From assembly GCA_021030905.1 (NCBI GenBank), contig JAGFMI010000004.1:186001-250000 (forward strand): a stretch of 64,000 bases of DNA, given 5' to 3'. Under the pieces are notes generated by a model. It made no database searches and was not told the origin of the DNA. It worked only from the letters and a program-made list of their open reading frames with translations. The translations under genes and the position numbers were made by a program. Positions 11,469 to 21,285 of this stretch are shown here, piece by piece. The first letter of the stretch is position 1. Every line of letters begins with the position of its first letter. This DNA is from Pyrenula massariospora (lineage: Eukaryota; Ascomycota; Eurotiomycetes; Pyrenulales; Pyrenulaceae).

Positions 11469-13578
11469 CTATTTCCTATCCTGAGATGTCTGGACCTGTT
11501 CATAATAGCGTTTTTGCCGAGTTTCGTAGAGTGCTGCTTCAGCGTGTCTCACAACCCTGGACACTGCCTGCTGAGGATCATCCGCAAAACTCTCGAAAAG
11601 CACCTTGATTGTTTGGCCTGGATACTGGCAAGCACTCAGAAATTTATCCTCTAGGAATTTCTGAAAATCGTCCATAGAGACCTTTTCACTTAGCTCAGGG
11701 AAATATCGGTGCGGAGGGCTCTGATCAAGACATGAAGCTAGCTCGTCCGTCATTGTAAACAAGAGAATAAATAGTTTCTTCCGCAAGAGTTTGCCGTTCA
11801 CAAGAGACTGCCAGACCAGTAAGCTTTCCTCCATGCAGTTTGCGTTTACGTCTCCGACAAGTTTTTCATCGTAGCCGCAAGCATTGACGGTAAAGAAGAG
11901 TAGATCCACCTTATCAACCGCTTGGATCTAGTATTTGACTTGGGATCCTGCGCCCCCCACGTCAAGAATCCGCCATTTATTATGCACCAATGTTTCATTT
12001 ATGCCAGTAGTCCTGTTATAGGTCATTAGCACATCTTTGGTACTAGGGACAAAATCTGAAGCTGCTATACGATCGATCTCATTGAAGAAGTAAGCACCAG
12101 AACAGAACCCGGGAACTCTCCTTCGACGGTCTTGAGTTGCTTGTACGCCTTGATCAGCCCAAAGGGCTTTGAGTGCTCTACATACGGGCTCCGTCAGGTA
12201 ATTCCTTTCTCCCTCTGTAGGCTGCCATTCAGGTCCCCGAGTAGCGATCTCCATGTAATGGTCGATAACTTCGTTTTTTATGATGTGCGCGTGATAGTCA
12301 TTGTTGTGGTCGGCCAGTGGAATGTCCAGGTCCTCCATAACACCCAAAAAAATCTTCATACCAAATACCATATTTTTAAATATGATTCTTTTGAACAATT
12401 CACGCTGCTTGTGAAAGTAGGGTTCTCCTTCAAAGTGTAGGAGAGCTTTCAGTAATGTAGATTTGCCGCTTTCGCCAAGACCAAGAAGGACAATATTCAC
12501 TGCCTTAGGTAATGGCTGGGTCTCTGCCTCAGGCAATCGCCGGGAGAGCTTGTCGGGATTGCGACGTCGGGTAAACGATGATGGCGATAATCCAAAATGT
12601 CGAAACTGACGTAGCCTTGGAATTGTCGAAGCTCGAGACCCGACTGCTTTGAAAAGACTCACAGCCTGACTTGTCCCCCTTATTGGCGACACAGGTTCCT
12701 CTCTTATATTTGGTACTTGCAGAGAAACGTTACGACCTGCTCGCATATTGTCTGTTTCTGCATGGGCTGTTGCCAAATCAAGAGGCGCTTCAGATTCTGG
12801 GCTGACCACTGCATTCTGGTGGTTGGCTCTTCCATGAATGAGATCTCGAAAATTACGTTTGAAGGCGGTATGGTAGGCTCGACTTCCCAGAAGATCAAGA
12901 TCAAAGTCGAATTTCATGCTGAGATTAGTAGTATCCTGTGAAAAAATACTTGAACGTTCTGGATAGGTGCTGGTGCTTTCTAAAGCATGAAGTGACTCAG
13001 TGCATTCACGAGCAAGTCTGAGGATTGTCACGCTCTCCTTATCGTCTAAAAGAACGCGTTGTTCCGCATGGTTTTTGCTATAAAGAAGTCAGCACTCAGA
13101 GTTGTTTATGGTGGCGTAATAAGACATCGCTCTCTTACCACTGCATTGCATGCAATAAAAGATTAAGAGCATTGACGTGCCTATCTAACATATCCAAATA
13201 CTCTTTGATCTCACGGTCGCGCCAAAGCAAAGATATCTTGCCTCTCAAACTCAGTTCGCCACATGCACGCCTCTCCAGTTCATTAAGCTGTTTATCCAGT
13301 GAGGCAACAAGCATTTCACAACCATTCAGTGAGGTGGAAAGCTCAACGAATCTTTGTGGCCCGGACAAGGCAAGGTTTCTGGTAGTGGATTGCTCTATGT
13401 CTGCAAGCTGCTGTAGGGCGGCGTGTATAGTGCACATATGTCCAATTAATAAGGAAACCGAGACATCTGCTTGTCTGTATTTTGTTTGAAGCAAGGTGAG
13501 TCGATTGGCACTTCTGAGAGCAACATCGGCGACGCTCACGATAGATCCAACGAGGCCAACAGCAGAAGCTGGATCCAT
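11469..13578 (-). pseudogene. G-alpha-like protein with fungal NLR-type N-terminal domain, interrupted by an in-frame TAG
   Basis: Two exons (13139-13578 and 11469-13077) give one 682-codon frame with a single internal TAG at 11928-11930. Residues 1-150 (MDPASAVGLVGSIVSVADV...) resemble the helical N-terminal domain found on fungal NLR-like and ankyrin proteins. From about residue 335 the protein is a heterotrimeric G-protein alpha subunit: P-loop GLGESGKST (about 346-355), switch I YNRTTGINE, switch II DVGGAGSQVKY. The stop falls exactly where switch II has its conserved tryptophan (family pattern DVGGQRSERKKWIHCF), and the frame continues IQAVDKVDLLFFTV, then to a normal-length C-terminus. 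The catalytic glutamine after DVGG is alanine, and the NKxD guanine motif is replaced by TMTDE, so nucleotide handling would be atypical even without the stop. No intron of plausible length removes the TAG. The ATG at 13578 is the first in frame. Either a recent pseudogene or a readthrough product. Confidence 0.8.
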
Positions 13579-14096
13579 TGCTTTCGCAGGCCGATTACGG
13601 TCCACACTCACAGATAATGATGAATTTCTATCCTTGAACCCTCAAGTGCCTCGCAGTAGGTAGCAAGGCACACAACTGCGTCATTTAAGTGCGGAAATTG
13701 GGTAAGGCTGTGATGGCCATGCAAGCCAACCTACATCCAATGATCATTGCCAGCTATTTGTCACGTGACCGCTCGGCGTTGTTGGGGATAGATCTCATAC
13801 ACTAAAATTTAACCGATCTATAGCGGCTATTGAAAGATAAGGTTCTGAGAAATGGAGAACATATGATATAGTCGTATCGGCGGAAAGATCTCTCCGGTAG
13901 CGGAGCGTGATGGCTGGGTACGGTGAACGAAAGAGGCTTTCTTAGGCCACGGTAGGGTTGGTTGGTGATGCAGTTCAGATGATGCTATATGTGCCTAAGT
14001 TGAGTTTGCAGTATGTGCAGGGGAAGGAAATGGCTCGAAAGGTGATAATACCGCCAGCTTGGGAAGAGGACTGCATATAGAAAGAAGGGGCGACTA
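13579..14096. other. Intergenic region
   Basis: About 520 bp that should hold the promoter of the G-alpha-like gene and the 3' end of the arabinanase, both on the minus strand. No gene or repeat recognised. Confidence 0.5.
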
Positions 14097-15173
14097 TCAG
14101 ACCGTAGGCCAGCCCCCAGACCAAACGATCTGGTTCCAGCCAAATTGCTTCTGCCCATCCGCATACCCAATATCGGTGTTGACGTAGTGATAAACAATCC
14201 TGCATATCATCAGCGTTTTACAATTCTCAAAACGAACGAAGAACTTACACCCAACCATACGTCGGATCGTTGTACAGCGACTGCCCTCCGGGCCCGTACA
14301 CCTTATCGTGGGATTCCAACACCACGGTCCCACCACCACCCGTGCACGCGATGCCGCTCTTGTCGACAAACCCGCCCGTCGGCGAACTCGACCGGCACAC
14401 CTTGATCTTGTACTCCTGCCCCGCGGCGGGGCGGTTCGTGTCGTACCCGCAGCAGCTGCCCGCGCTGTAGAAGAGATAGTAATACCCACCGTAATTGATC
14501 ATGTACGACCCCTCCTCCGCATGGCTCCCCGAGCTGGTATACGCCATTTGGTAGCTCGAGGCACCGCCGCCCTTCTTGGCATCCGAGCTGAGCTTGACCT
14601 GGTAGATGTCGCCCCAGAAGGAGCCGTAGTTGAGGTAGTAGTCGCTGCCAACCTGGATCAGGGCGGGGTCGATCGCGTTGTAGGCCTTGCCCGAGGACGA
14701 GGTAACGCCCGTGGCGCCGAGGTCGGTCCAGGTGTTGGCGTCCATGGTGGAGGAGGTTGCGAGGCCGATGGCGGAGCTTTGCGAGCCAAAGGTGCTAACG
14801 CTGTAGTAGACGTAATAGGTACTGCCGACTTTGTGGACGGAGGGGGCCTGGGATGACGGTTAGCTTGTGAGTGGGTATTTGGAGGGCTGGAGGGATAGAC
14901 CCAAAGGTCACAGTTTCCGCTCAGCGAGATGGATGAGCAGCTGGGCACCATGGCGCCGATGTAAGTCCATGGACCCGTGATTGCAGGAGCTGTATGAATT
15001 GCGATCTTGCCGCCGGTGGAGAAACGGAAGTATTTGCCATCGGAATCACGTCTAATGATGGACGGGTCGTGGGCATTGGTGCATGTACCAGTACATGATT
15101 TTGGGTTGCTGTATGCAGTCGTGATGCCAGCCAGAAGCAAGGCGAATGAAAGGAAGGAAGTCAACCAGCGCAT
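14097..15173 (-). CDS. Endo-1,5-alpha-L-arabinanase (GH43), secreted
   Basis: This enzyme hydrolyses alpha-1,5-linked arabinan side chains of pectin outside the cell. Three exons (14901-15173, 14249-14847, 14097-14199) give 324 aa, the usual size for fungal GH43 arabinanases. The signal peptide is [20 protein letters not shown]. The five-bladed propeller landmarks are visible: catalytic base Asp in TNAHDPSII, pKa-modulating Asp in YNAIDPALI, and acid Glu in HAEEGSYMI. The C-terminus [20 protein letters not shown] is characteristic of the family. The intron joins restore [13 protein letters not shown] and YGW-VIVYHY, both conserved. The downstream ATG at 15173 is chosen over an in-frame upstream alternative because it begins the signal peptide. 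Together with the GH28 rhamnogalacturonase at 55-57 kb it points to pectin breakdown, though the two are far apart. Confidence 0.96.
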
Positions 15174-17220
15174 GGTGAGGAATATTGATCGAGAGGAAAC
15201 GAAACAAAACACTACTTAGTCTGTTCGAGTGGTCACATCTTACCTTCCGGGTGACTCTCGGTATTTCATTTCTGGACTGTATGTTTTTGTGACACCTAGC
15301 ACTAATACGGAACGAGGAAACCTTGAAACGGAATATCATTCGGGTCCTTCATCAAAGCCGTGTAAATTAAAGGTGAGATTGCTTCTGGGGCCGGGCGCCG
15401 AGGATGTAAATCATCTTACTTACCCTTCCCGAGAAGCAATAAGCGAAGAGAGTCAAGGTTAGCCCTCGAAGAATATGATTTTGTGTCACGATGCTAATCC
15501 CGGACCTCGGGTTGCCGAATCTGATTTGTGGACATCTTTGCGGTCATCTTTGCGGTCATGGTCGTGATAAATCCGTAGCTCGGGATATCGATGAACCGCG
15601 AAACAAAGAACAAGGGGTTTGCCAAGACGGCCAAGCTTCCAGCAATAAAGGTTGACACTGCAGTAACTGCAACGCTAACTACAGAGCGCTCCCTAACATC
15701 AGCGACGTGGATCCTGAAAATCTCCGTTGAGATGGCGCACTTCTAGCGTGGTAGCCTGTTATGCTCAACCTTCGAGAATCTACTGTCTTAATCTAGAGGT
15801 AAAAGTACTTATATTCACACAACAATTTGCGGCAGACCATGTTGACGACGTGAAGACCGGCATTCAATGGCAGCCCTTACTTACCGGATCAGGTGGTCTC
15901 TTGCTCAAGACCCTGGATCATTTAATATTCAATACACTTTCATTTGTGGAACGCCTTTCCAAAGACTCAGTGGTCGATTCTTTATTGCACGGGGCACCTT
16001 TTTGTCCTTCCATGCTCAATTTAGATGAACCCTGACTAGTACACCGGTATATTTTGGCGTATGTCTTCTTACATCCTACAAAATCTCAGCACAGTTAGAT
16101 CACGAGGAAAATATTAGGGTCCTAAAGTGGGTTGGTTTTGCAGAGCCTGATGAAGTATAGAGCGGAGCCACATCGGTCACCAGATAAGCTTCCGATATGA
16201 TCAACACGAAAGCAGTCCCTCCAATAGGCAACACTATTTCGACCAGGTCAGAGCTACCTTCGAAGGGGAAAGAGACTTTGCCTGGTGATAACCAGTAGAG
16301 TGCCTCAAATTCCAAGACTGCCAACACTATTCCTAGCAGCCTTACGGGGTCTCTATGAAAGATGCCAATGATAAACCTGGGAATATAAGCCGACGCTGTG
16401 GCAGCGACCTCGGGCGAACCTGGAAGCAATAGCAAGTCTAAGGCTTGCCATAGCAACGCCGATGAGCATGGAAGCCCACTCTATCCTCTTCTAGCGTCCA
16501 TACTGAATGTCAGGACGTGTGTACAGCATGGAACATACAATTGGGATGGTCCGTAGAAGAGAGATTTGGTGGTAGTTCAACCTAAGTGTGGCTTAGAGTG
16601 AGGACGCAAAGTGTTAGAAGGTCAATATAAAAGGTGAGGTATGTCAACTGTGGACAGAGGAGAGTGGCTGATGGTATTAGATTATATTAGTGAATGCTAT
16701 TACTGACGTTCTCCGAATCCCCCACCGATCCATATTGAATTTTGTCTTCTCCTGTTCCTCCCATCTAAAACCCCTTCTTCTACACTTTCTCTACATTTGC
16801 TAAAGCCCGAACCTTACTCATCCCATCGCTATCATGTATTTGCCCATTGAACCATGCTAAGCAAGTCCTTCGTTCTTTATATGACGGTGGTAGCTGAGAA
16901 CGTTTGACGTTATCGCCCACGGCGCCTTTTCAAAGAGTTTGTAGCTGTTTCTGCCCCGCAGTATAACATGCATGCCTAATGACGAGGGACGAGGGCTTCC
17001 ACCTTCCTCCTGGCTTAGACAGTGAAAAGATTGATCGTTTGAGTGGCAATTGTGATCGTTTTTGCGCTAGTAGGATTGACCATCATGTTGTTCCTTTCCT
17101 ACGTACATGCATTGCAGTGTGGACCACCTTCCCGGTAGGAATGATCGGCGCAATATTTAATTTTTTGATCAAAATGAGTGGAACCCATTTGTGATTCTTC
17201 GTAGTTCCGTCGTTTTTTAA
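15174..17220. other. Gene-poor region with a short tandem duplication
   Basis: About 2 kb without a supportable gene. A perfect 12-bp tandem duplication (CATCTTTGCGGT twice) lies at 15533-15556. A minus-strand frame at 16100-16456 encodes a hydrophobic peptide but starts with TTG and matches no family I can name with confidence. The first few hundred bp presumably include the arabinanase promoter. Confidence 0.4.
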
Positions 17221-17496
17221 TCATGACAATCCCATTGGCGCATCTAGGACATGATCTGTGCGTTCAAGGCTAGCAAATTGCTCACTCGAATCCCAGTTGA
17301 CAAGGAAACAGATCATATCTGGCGAGGCGATCGACTTGGGAGAGCGAGGAGGGGATGACGATGATGAAGAAGGGGAGGATATGTCAATAGATTGGGCACT
17401 GGAGGTTGAGACCTTTCTGCTGTGAGGTTGAGGGTGTGTAAGGGAGCGGAAGGCGGGGTAGGTCGTGGCAACGGTTGGAACTGCTGAGAGAGACAT
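17221..17496 (-). CDS. Possible small serine-rich protein
   Basis: An ATG-initiated frame of 91 codons, MSLSAVPTVATTYPAFRSL..., with a serine/proline-rich centre (a run of six Ser then PPRSPKS) and a more ordered C-terminus (MICFLVNWDSSEQFASLE). I do not recognise it. The composition looks like that of short disordered fungal proteins, but the Ser/Pro-rich middle partly reflects simple-sequence DNA (GATGATGAAG-type repeats on the plus strand), so it may be spurious. It has no signal peptide or membrane segment and stands alone in a gene-poor stretch. Confidence 0.3.
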   Translation of the reverse strand: MSLSAVPTVATTYPAFRSLTHPQPHSRKVSTSSAQSIDISSPSSSSSSPPRSPKSIASPDMICFLVNWDSSEQFASLERTDHVLDAPMGLS

Positions 17497-20172
17497 GGTT
17501 GGGAGGTTGTTGGAGGTGGTGTAATATGATGGAGGTGCGATAGAAGAAAGTTGGGAGAATGACGTTGATGATTAAAGGCCAAGTAAAATAAATAAGTTTA
17601 TTTCAGCGAATGGAGAATAAATGTTGTTGCGGGGACGAAATTTTAAAAGTATGGTCGGTGATGCGTCTCTAGCGAGAAACGACACCGGGCAAGATATATA
17701 CTCTTACCTGCTTTTGCGTGCAAGTTCGGGATACCAAAGAGCGTCTCCTGTGGCACAGCCAAGTCGGCAAAGGAAGCCCCAACACGTTGGTGTTGGAAAT
17801 GGAACCAGTCCGGCAGCATGGGCCATTTAAGAGAGATTCGAATGCGGTGACTGGACTGCCTTGTAGCGCGGCGCATCACATAATCGAAGATCCTCAGGTG
17901 AAATCATGGGGCCAGGAACTTTTTCCAAATTTGCAGACAGATGTGCTGCCTCAGGTAGAGAGAAGCGTGGTTTGTCTCGTTAGAGGAGAGGCAGTGCAAA
18001 ACCTGGAGAGTCAGGAACGTGGCCGCTCATTTGGCTGAGAAGGGTACTGAGTGAACGGAAAGACCGGATTGGTATGCTTAGGTGTTCTTCAGCGGTCACT
18101 ATTGACGCCATGTGGCACAGAGGACAGCTGGTCGAAGCTTCAAGGCTGAGCAGCTCAGGTCGAAGGCTGAGCCCTTAGAGCAGCCTCCAGCACGCTTTCG
18201 GTTCTCGGCAGCGCCAAATTGAGATTTTTAGTGCGAACCATCCGAAAAGGGCGCCAATGGGGGCCGAAACGCGACCTTAGCTGACCTTGCTGGAGGCCGG
18301 GCAGATTGATCAACGTTTCATCTATCTTGGGTGTAGCCTTGTAGAGGAGTCAAGGATGGGAACCCTATCGAATCCCAATGTTTAAGGCTACACCGTTCGG
18401 TCTGCCGGAACAGCGAGTTCACGGGATGCCATTTACAGAAGATAGTACAAAGAAGAGTTACACAGGTTGGTGGCAGCTGCTGAGAAGGCTGGAAGAGGTC
18501 AGCGTGCTTGCAGAGACGGCCAAGGAATGATAGAGCGCGATCGCGAAAGCGAAAGACCTAAACACCTAAGTCAGGCAAGCAGGAGCGGTTGGTGCCTTGA
18601 TGACATGATGTGTAAGGTATTCGGGAAGAAAATAGCCTCTCCATGATAGGCTCGGAGCGCACCAAGCAGTCAACGGAAGTCTGGGCACTGGAGTTGGACG
18701 ATTTCCCGAATGCGGGGATAGTTAATCGACTAATCGCTGGTGAACTTGGCCGTTCTATTAACGTCTCTAGGAATAACCATCTTGGGCATTAGATGGAACC
18801 CGTCCGGCAGGAATGATAAGCATCCTAAAGCTGGCGTGTCTAGATGTTGGTGGAACTTCTTTCAAAAGCACAGACCAATAGCCCGGGGCTACGCCGTTGC
18901 GGCGTGGAGGCATGGGGTCCATCTCAAGAGGAAAACATGCGTGGCTGGTGTGGTGACAACTGTCAGGTCATTGATCAATATCGCAACGGACCGATGGGGA
19001 CGAAGCGGCCGTCTTCCAACCGCCAAGATATAAGCAATAATTTAGACTCGATTTCGGGCCGTCATAAGGGGAGCGGAGACGAGCACAATGGGCTCACACA
19101 AGCGGCTGGGCCATGTTGGATATGCTGAGAATACATCGTCAAAGGGAAATTAGCATTAATGCACATCTGCGATTCCGAGATCTCGATATCTTCTAAGCGG
19201 GCTACTTGGTGAGAAATGGCTTGGTGGGGAGGATGGCAAATATCACGATGTTGGAGCGGGTGAGAACTAGAAGGTCTTGGAGATGTTTCAAGTTGTTGAC
19301 ATATCCAATTTGGCGGGATCCTCCGGAATGGGAATGATAATGTAATCTCCTTGAATGTTTCTTTTTGTCTAACATCTATGCGAAGTCTGAAAAAACTGGA
19401 AGTGGTCAGACAACTTTTGAGCCCGGTATCCTTATACCATACTGCATTATTTCTTGGAACCGTTTTAGTTTAGCACATATTCAATCGAACTGACTGGAGC
19501 TAAATCTCCGATGAGACTTGCTAAGCTGAAAATGTTATACCGTTACTTTAGACCGTATACATATCATGCGGTTGTTAGGAGCGCAAAGACCACGTTTCAT
19601 CACGTTCGAGCCCAGCGCCTACAAGAGACAATCACTGAGGCCGTTGGCGTCGGATAATCAAGAAGGACATTGGCATCAGGAGGGGCCATAGACGGGAGAC
19701 ATCGCCTACCGGCGAGTTGTCGGATCGCATTGGGGGCTGCCTCTGATAGCGGCGAATTGATAATGCAGTCTCATCGCATGGGGCTGTTGGAAAAGGAAAC
19801 ACTCCTATTGAACAATCAGGATGGAATAAAATTTGGTACCGCATTGTGTATCAGGAATGATGTACTGCAGTCGGACAGGGCTACCCCAGAAACGCCTCGG
19901 GATTGCTCAAACAAGACCTATCCAATATGCCCTGCGATTTTCCACGCAAGACGCCACACGCTGAATTCAGAAAATCTGGCCCGACGTATCGCGTTTCCTA
20001 GATCTCTATCTCGTAAAAATAACCACTGCTACGCCGTAGCAACCTGAATCATATAAACCATATCCGAACGTAAACGCAGAAACGGTATGACTACCATGGG
20101 TATGTGCGCCCCGTTATTGTTGGAATTCGTGAAGAGTAGGATAAAAGCGGGCCAGATCACCACATCAAACTG
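17497..20172. other. Long gene-poor region
   Basis: About 2.7 kb in which I find no gene. Short plus-strand frames (17718-18038, 18740-19128, 19670-20047) have biased composition, no recognisable domain and no splice pattern linking them. Short imperfect direct repeats of GGTCGAAG...GGCTGAGC type occur near 18130-18175. No terminal repeats, transposase or RNA gene was recognised. Confidence 0.4.
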
Positions 20173-21285
20173 CTACTGCTGATTGTAGGGGTCAAAAGCC
20201 GCGGCCATGGCTAGGGTATCAAGATCGGAGAAGGTTCGTGGAAAAGCGGGTACAGGTCGTTTGTTGATCTGGGCTAATGTTGCCTCTTCCTCTAACGGCG
20301 GGTACATGACGTCTGTATTCGAAGTGGGAGGATCTCGGTAGAGTATTGGCTCCGCTAATGAAGATGCCGTGGGATCGATAGTTGCTTGATTCATATCTAA
20401 TGAGGCAACTTCGCTGAGAGGACTGTGCACGCTCGTTTGTCTCGACTTGACAGAGTCTGCCCGCTGCCTTCGGTTGGCTTGGGCTTCTTTTGTAATCATA
20501 GCTTTCGATTTTTTGCTGTCGTCTGAGCTAACGCTAACAGATGATCCCTTGTGGGTTCTTTCGTGTTGTTTCATATTGTCCTTGCGAGTGAAAGCCTTGT
20601 TACACACTGGGCAGTGCACGCCTTTCTCTCCAGTATGTTTCTTTCCATGACGAGCCGCGTGTCCGGAGGTAGTGAACGTGGCTAGGCAATTGTGTGATTG
20701 CGCGTAAGGACAAGGGTATTTGTTCTTCTTAGGTGGTGGTGCTCCAGATGCGGATGAGACCGAGGGATCCGAAGACGATTCCTGGGGGAGGGAAGGAGGG
20801 GCCGGAGGTAAAGTAGCCGCTGGGGCTTCTACTGCGGTCGGTAGAGCAGGATATGCGGGCTGTTTTGGTTGCTGAGCTGTATACGGGTAAATGGACTGGT
20901 CTACTATTGTAGGCATCCCAATTCCCATCGTTGTAGCGTCCATGAGCGGTGTAATAGTTGTGGGCGACGGAATGTAGGGGTTTGCATAGGTCTCATATGT
21001 CAATGGGTTGAGAGGATCATTGTAATATAGGGGGGTAGCAGGTGAAGGAGAATCCATCGTGCTCGAAGATGAGGTCGAGTCCAGCCGCAACAGCGGTGGT
21101 GTGGTTGGTGACGGAGAGGAAGACGAATTTGAGCTTGTTCGAGAATAATGTTGTTGGCGGTGGAGGGTCGGTCGCACTTTTCGCGATACTGGGGTTGGAG
21201 ACCTCCTCGATCTGACGGCGAACGATGGGCAATCGTTGTCGTTCAGAATAGAGATGATTCGTCCTCGTGATCTGCTCGCATCCAT
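20173..21285 (-). CDS. C2H2 zinc-finger transcription factor
   Basis: A single-exon 370-aa protein beginning MDASRSRGRIISILNDND. The N-terminal half is Ser/Pro/Thr-rich and probably disordered. Residues around 195-250 hold two C2H2 zinc fingers: an atypical first one with a long inter-cysteine loop (CPYAQSHNCLATF then H-x3/4-H in HAARHGKKH) and a canonical second one (CPVCNKAFTRKDNMKQHERTH), joined by TGEKGVH, a standard linker. A basic lysine/arginine-rich stretch after the fingers may be a nuclear signal. This matches fungal two-finger nuclear regulators; target genes cannot be inferred. The upstream in-frame GTG at 21312 is not used; the ATG at 21285 is the first. It shares a very long (3 kb) divergent upstream region with the DUF3824-like gene. 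Confidence 0.88.
   Translation of the reverse strand: MDASRSRGRIISILNDNDCPSFAVRSRRSPTPVSRKVRPTLHRQQHYSRTSSNSSSSPSPTTPPLLRLDSTSSSSTMDSPSPATPLYYNDPLNPLTYETYANPYIPSPTTITPLMDATTMGIGMPTIVDQSIYPYTAQQPKQPAYPALPTAVEAPAATLPPAPPSLPQESSSDPSVSSASGAPPPKKNKYPCPYAQSHNCLATFTTSGHAARHGKKHTGEKGVHCPVCNKAFTRKDNMKQHERTHKGSSVSVSSDDSKKSKAMITKEAQANRRQRADSVKSRQTSVHSPLSEVASLDMNQATIDPTASSLAEPILYRDPPTSNTDVMYPPLEEEATLAQINKRPVPAFPRTFSDLDTLAMAAAFDPYNQQ

Noticed and set aside
16100-16456. Hydrophobic minus-strand frame resembling part of a membrane transporter
   Set aside because: It begins with TTG, has no splice-consistent partner exons, and the resemblance (a PEVAATASAYIP stretch like MATE proteins) is too weak to call a gene or a relic.
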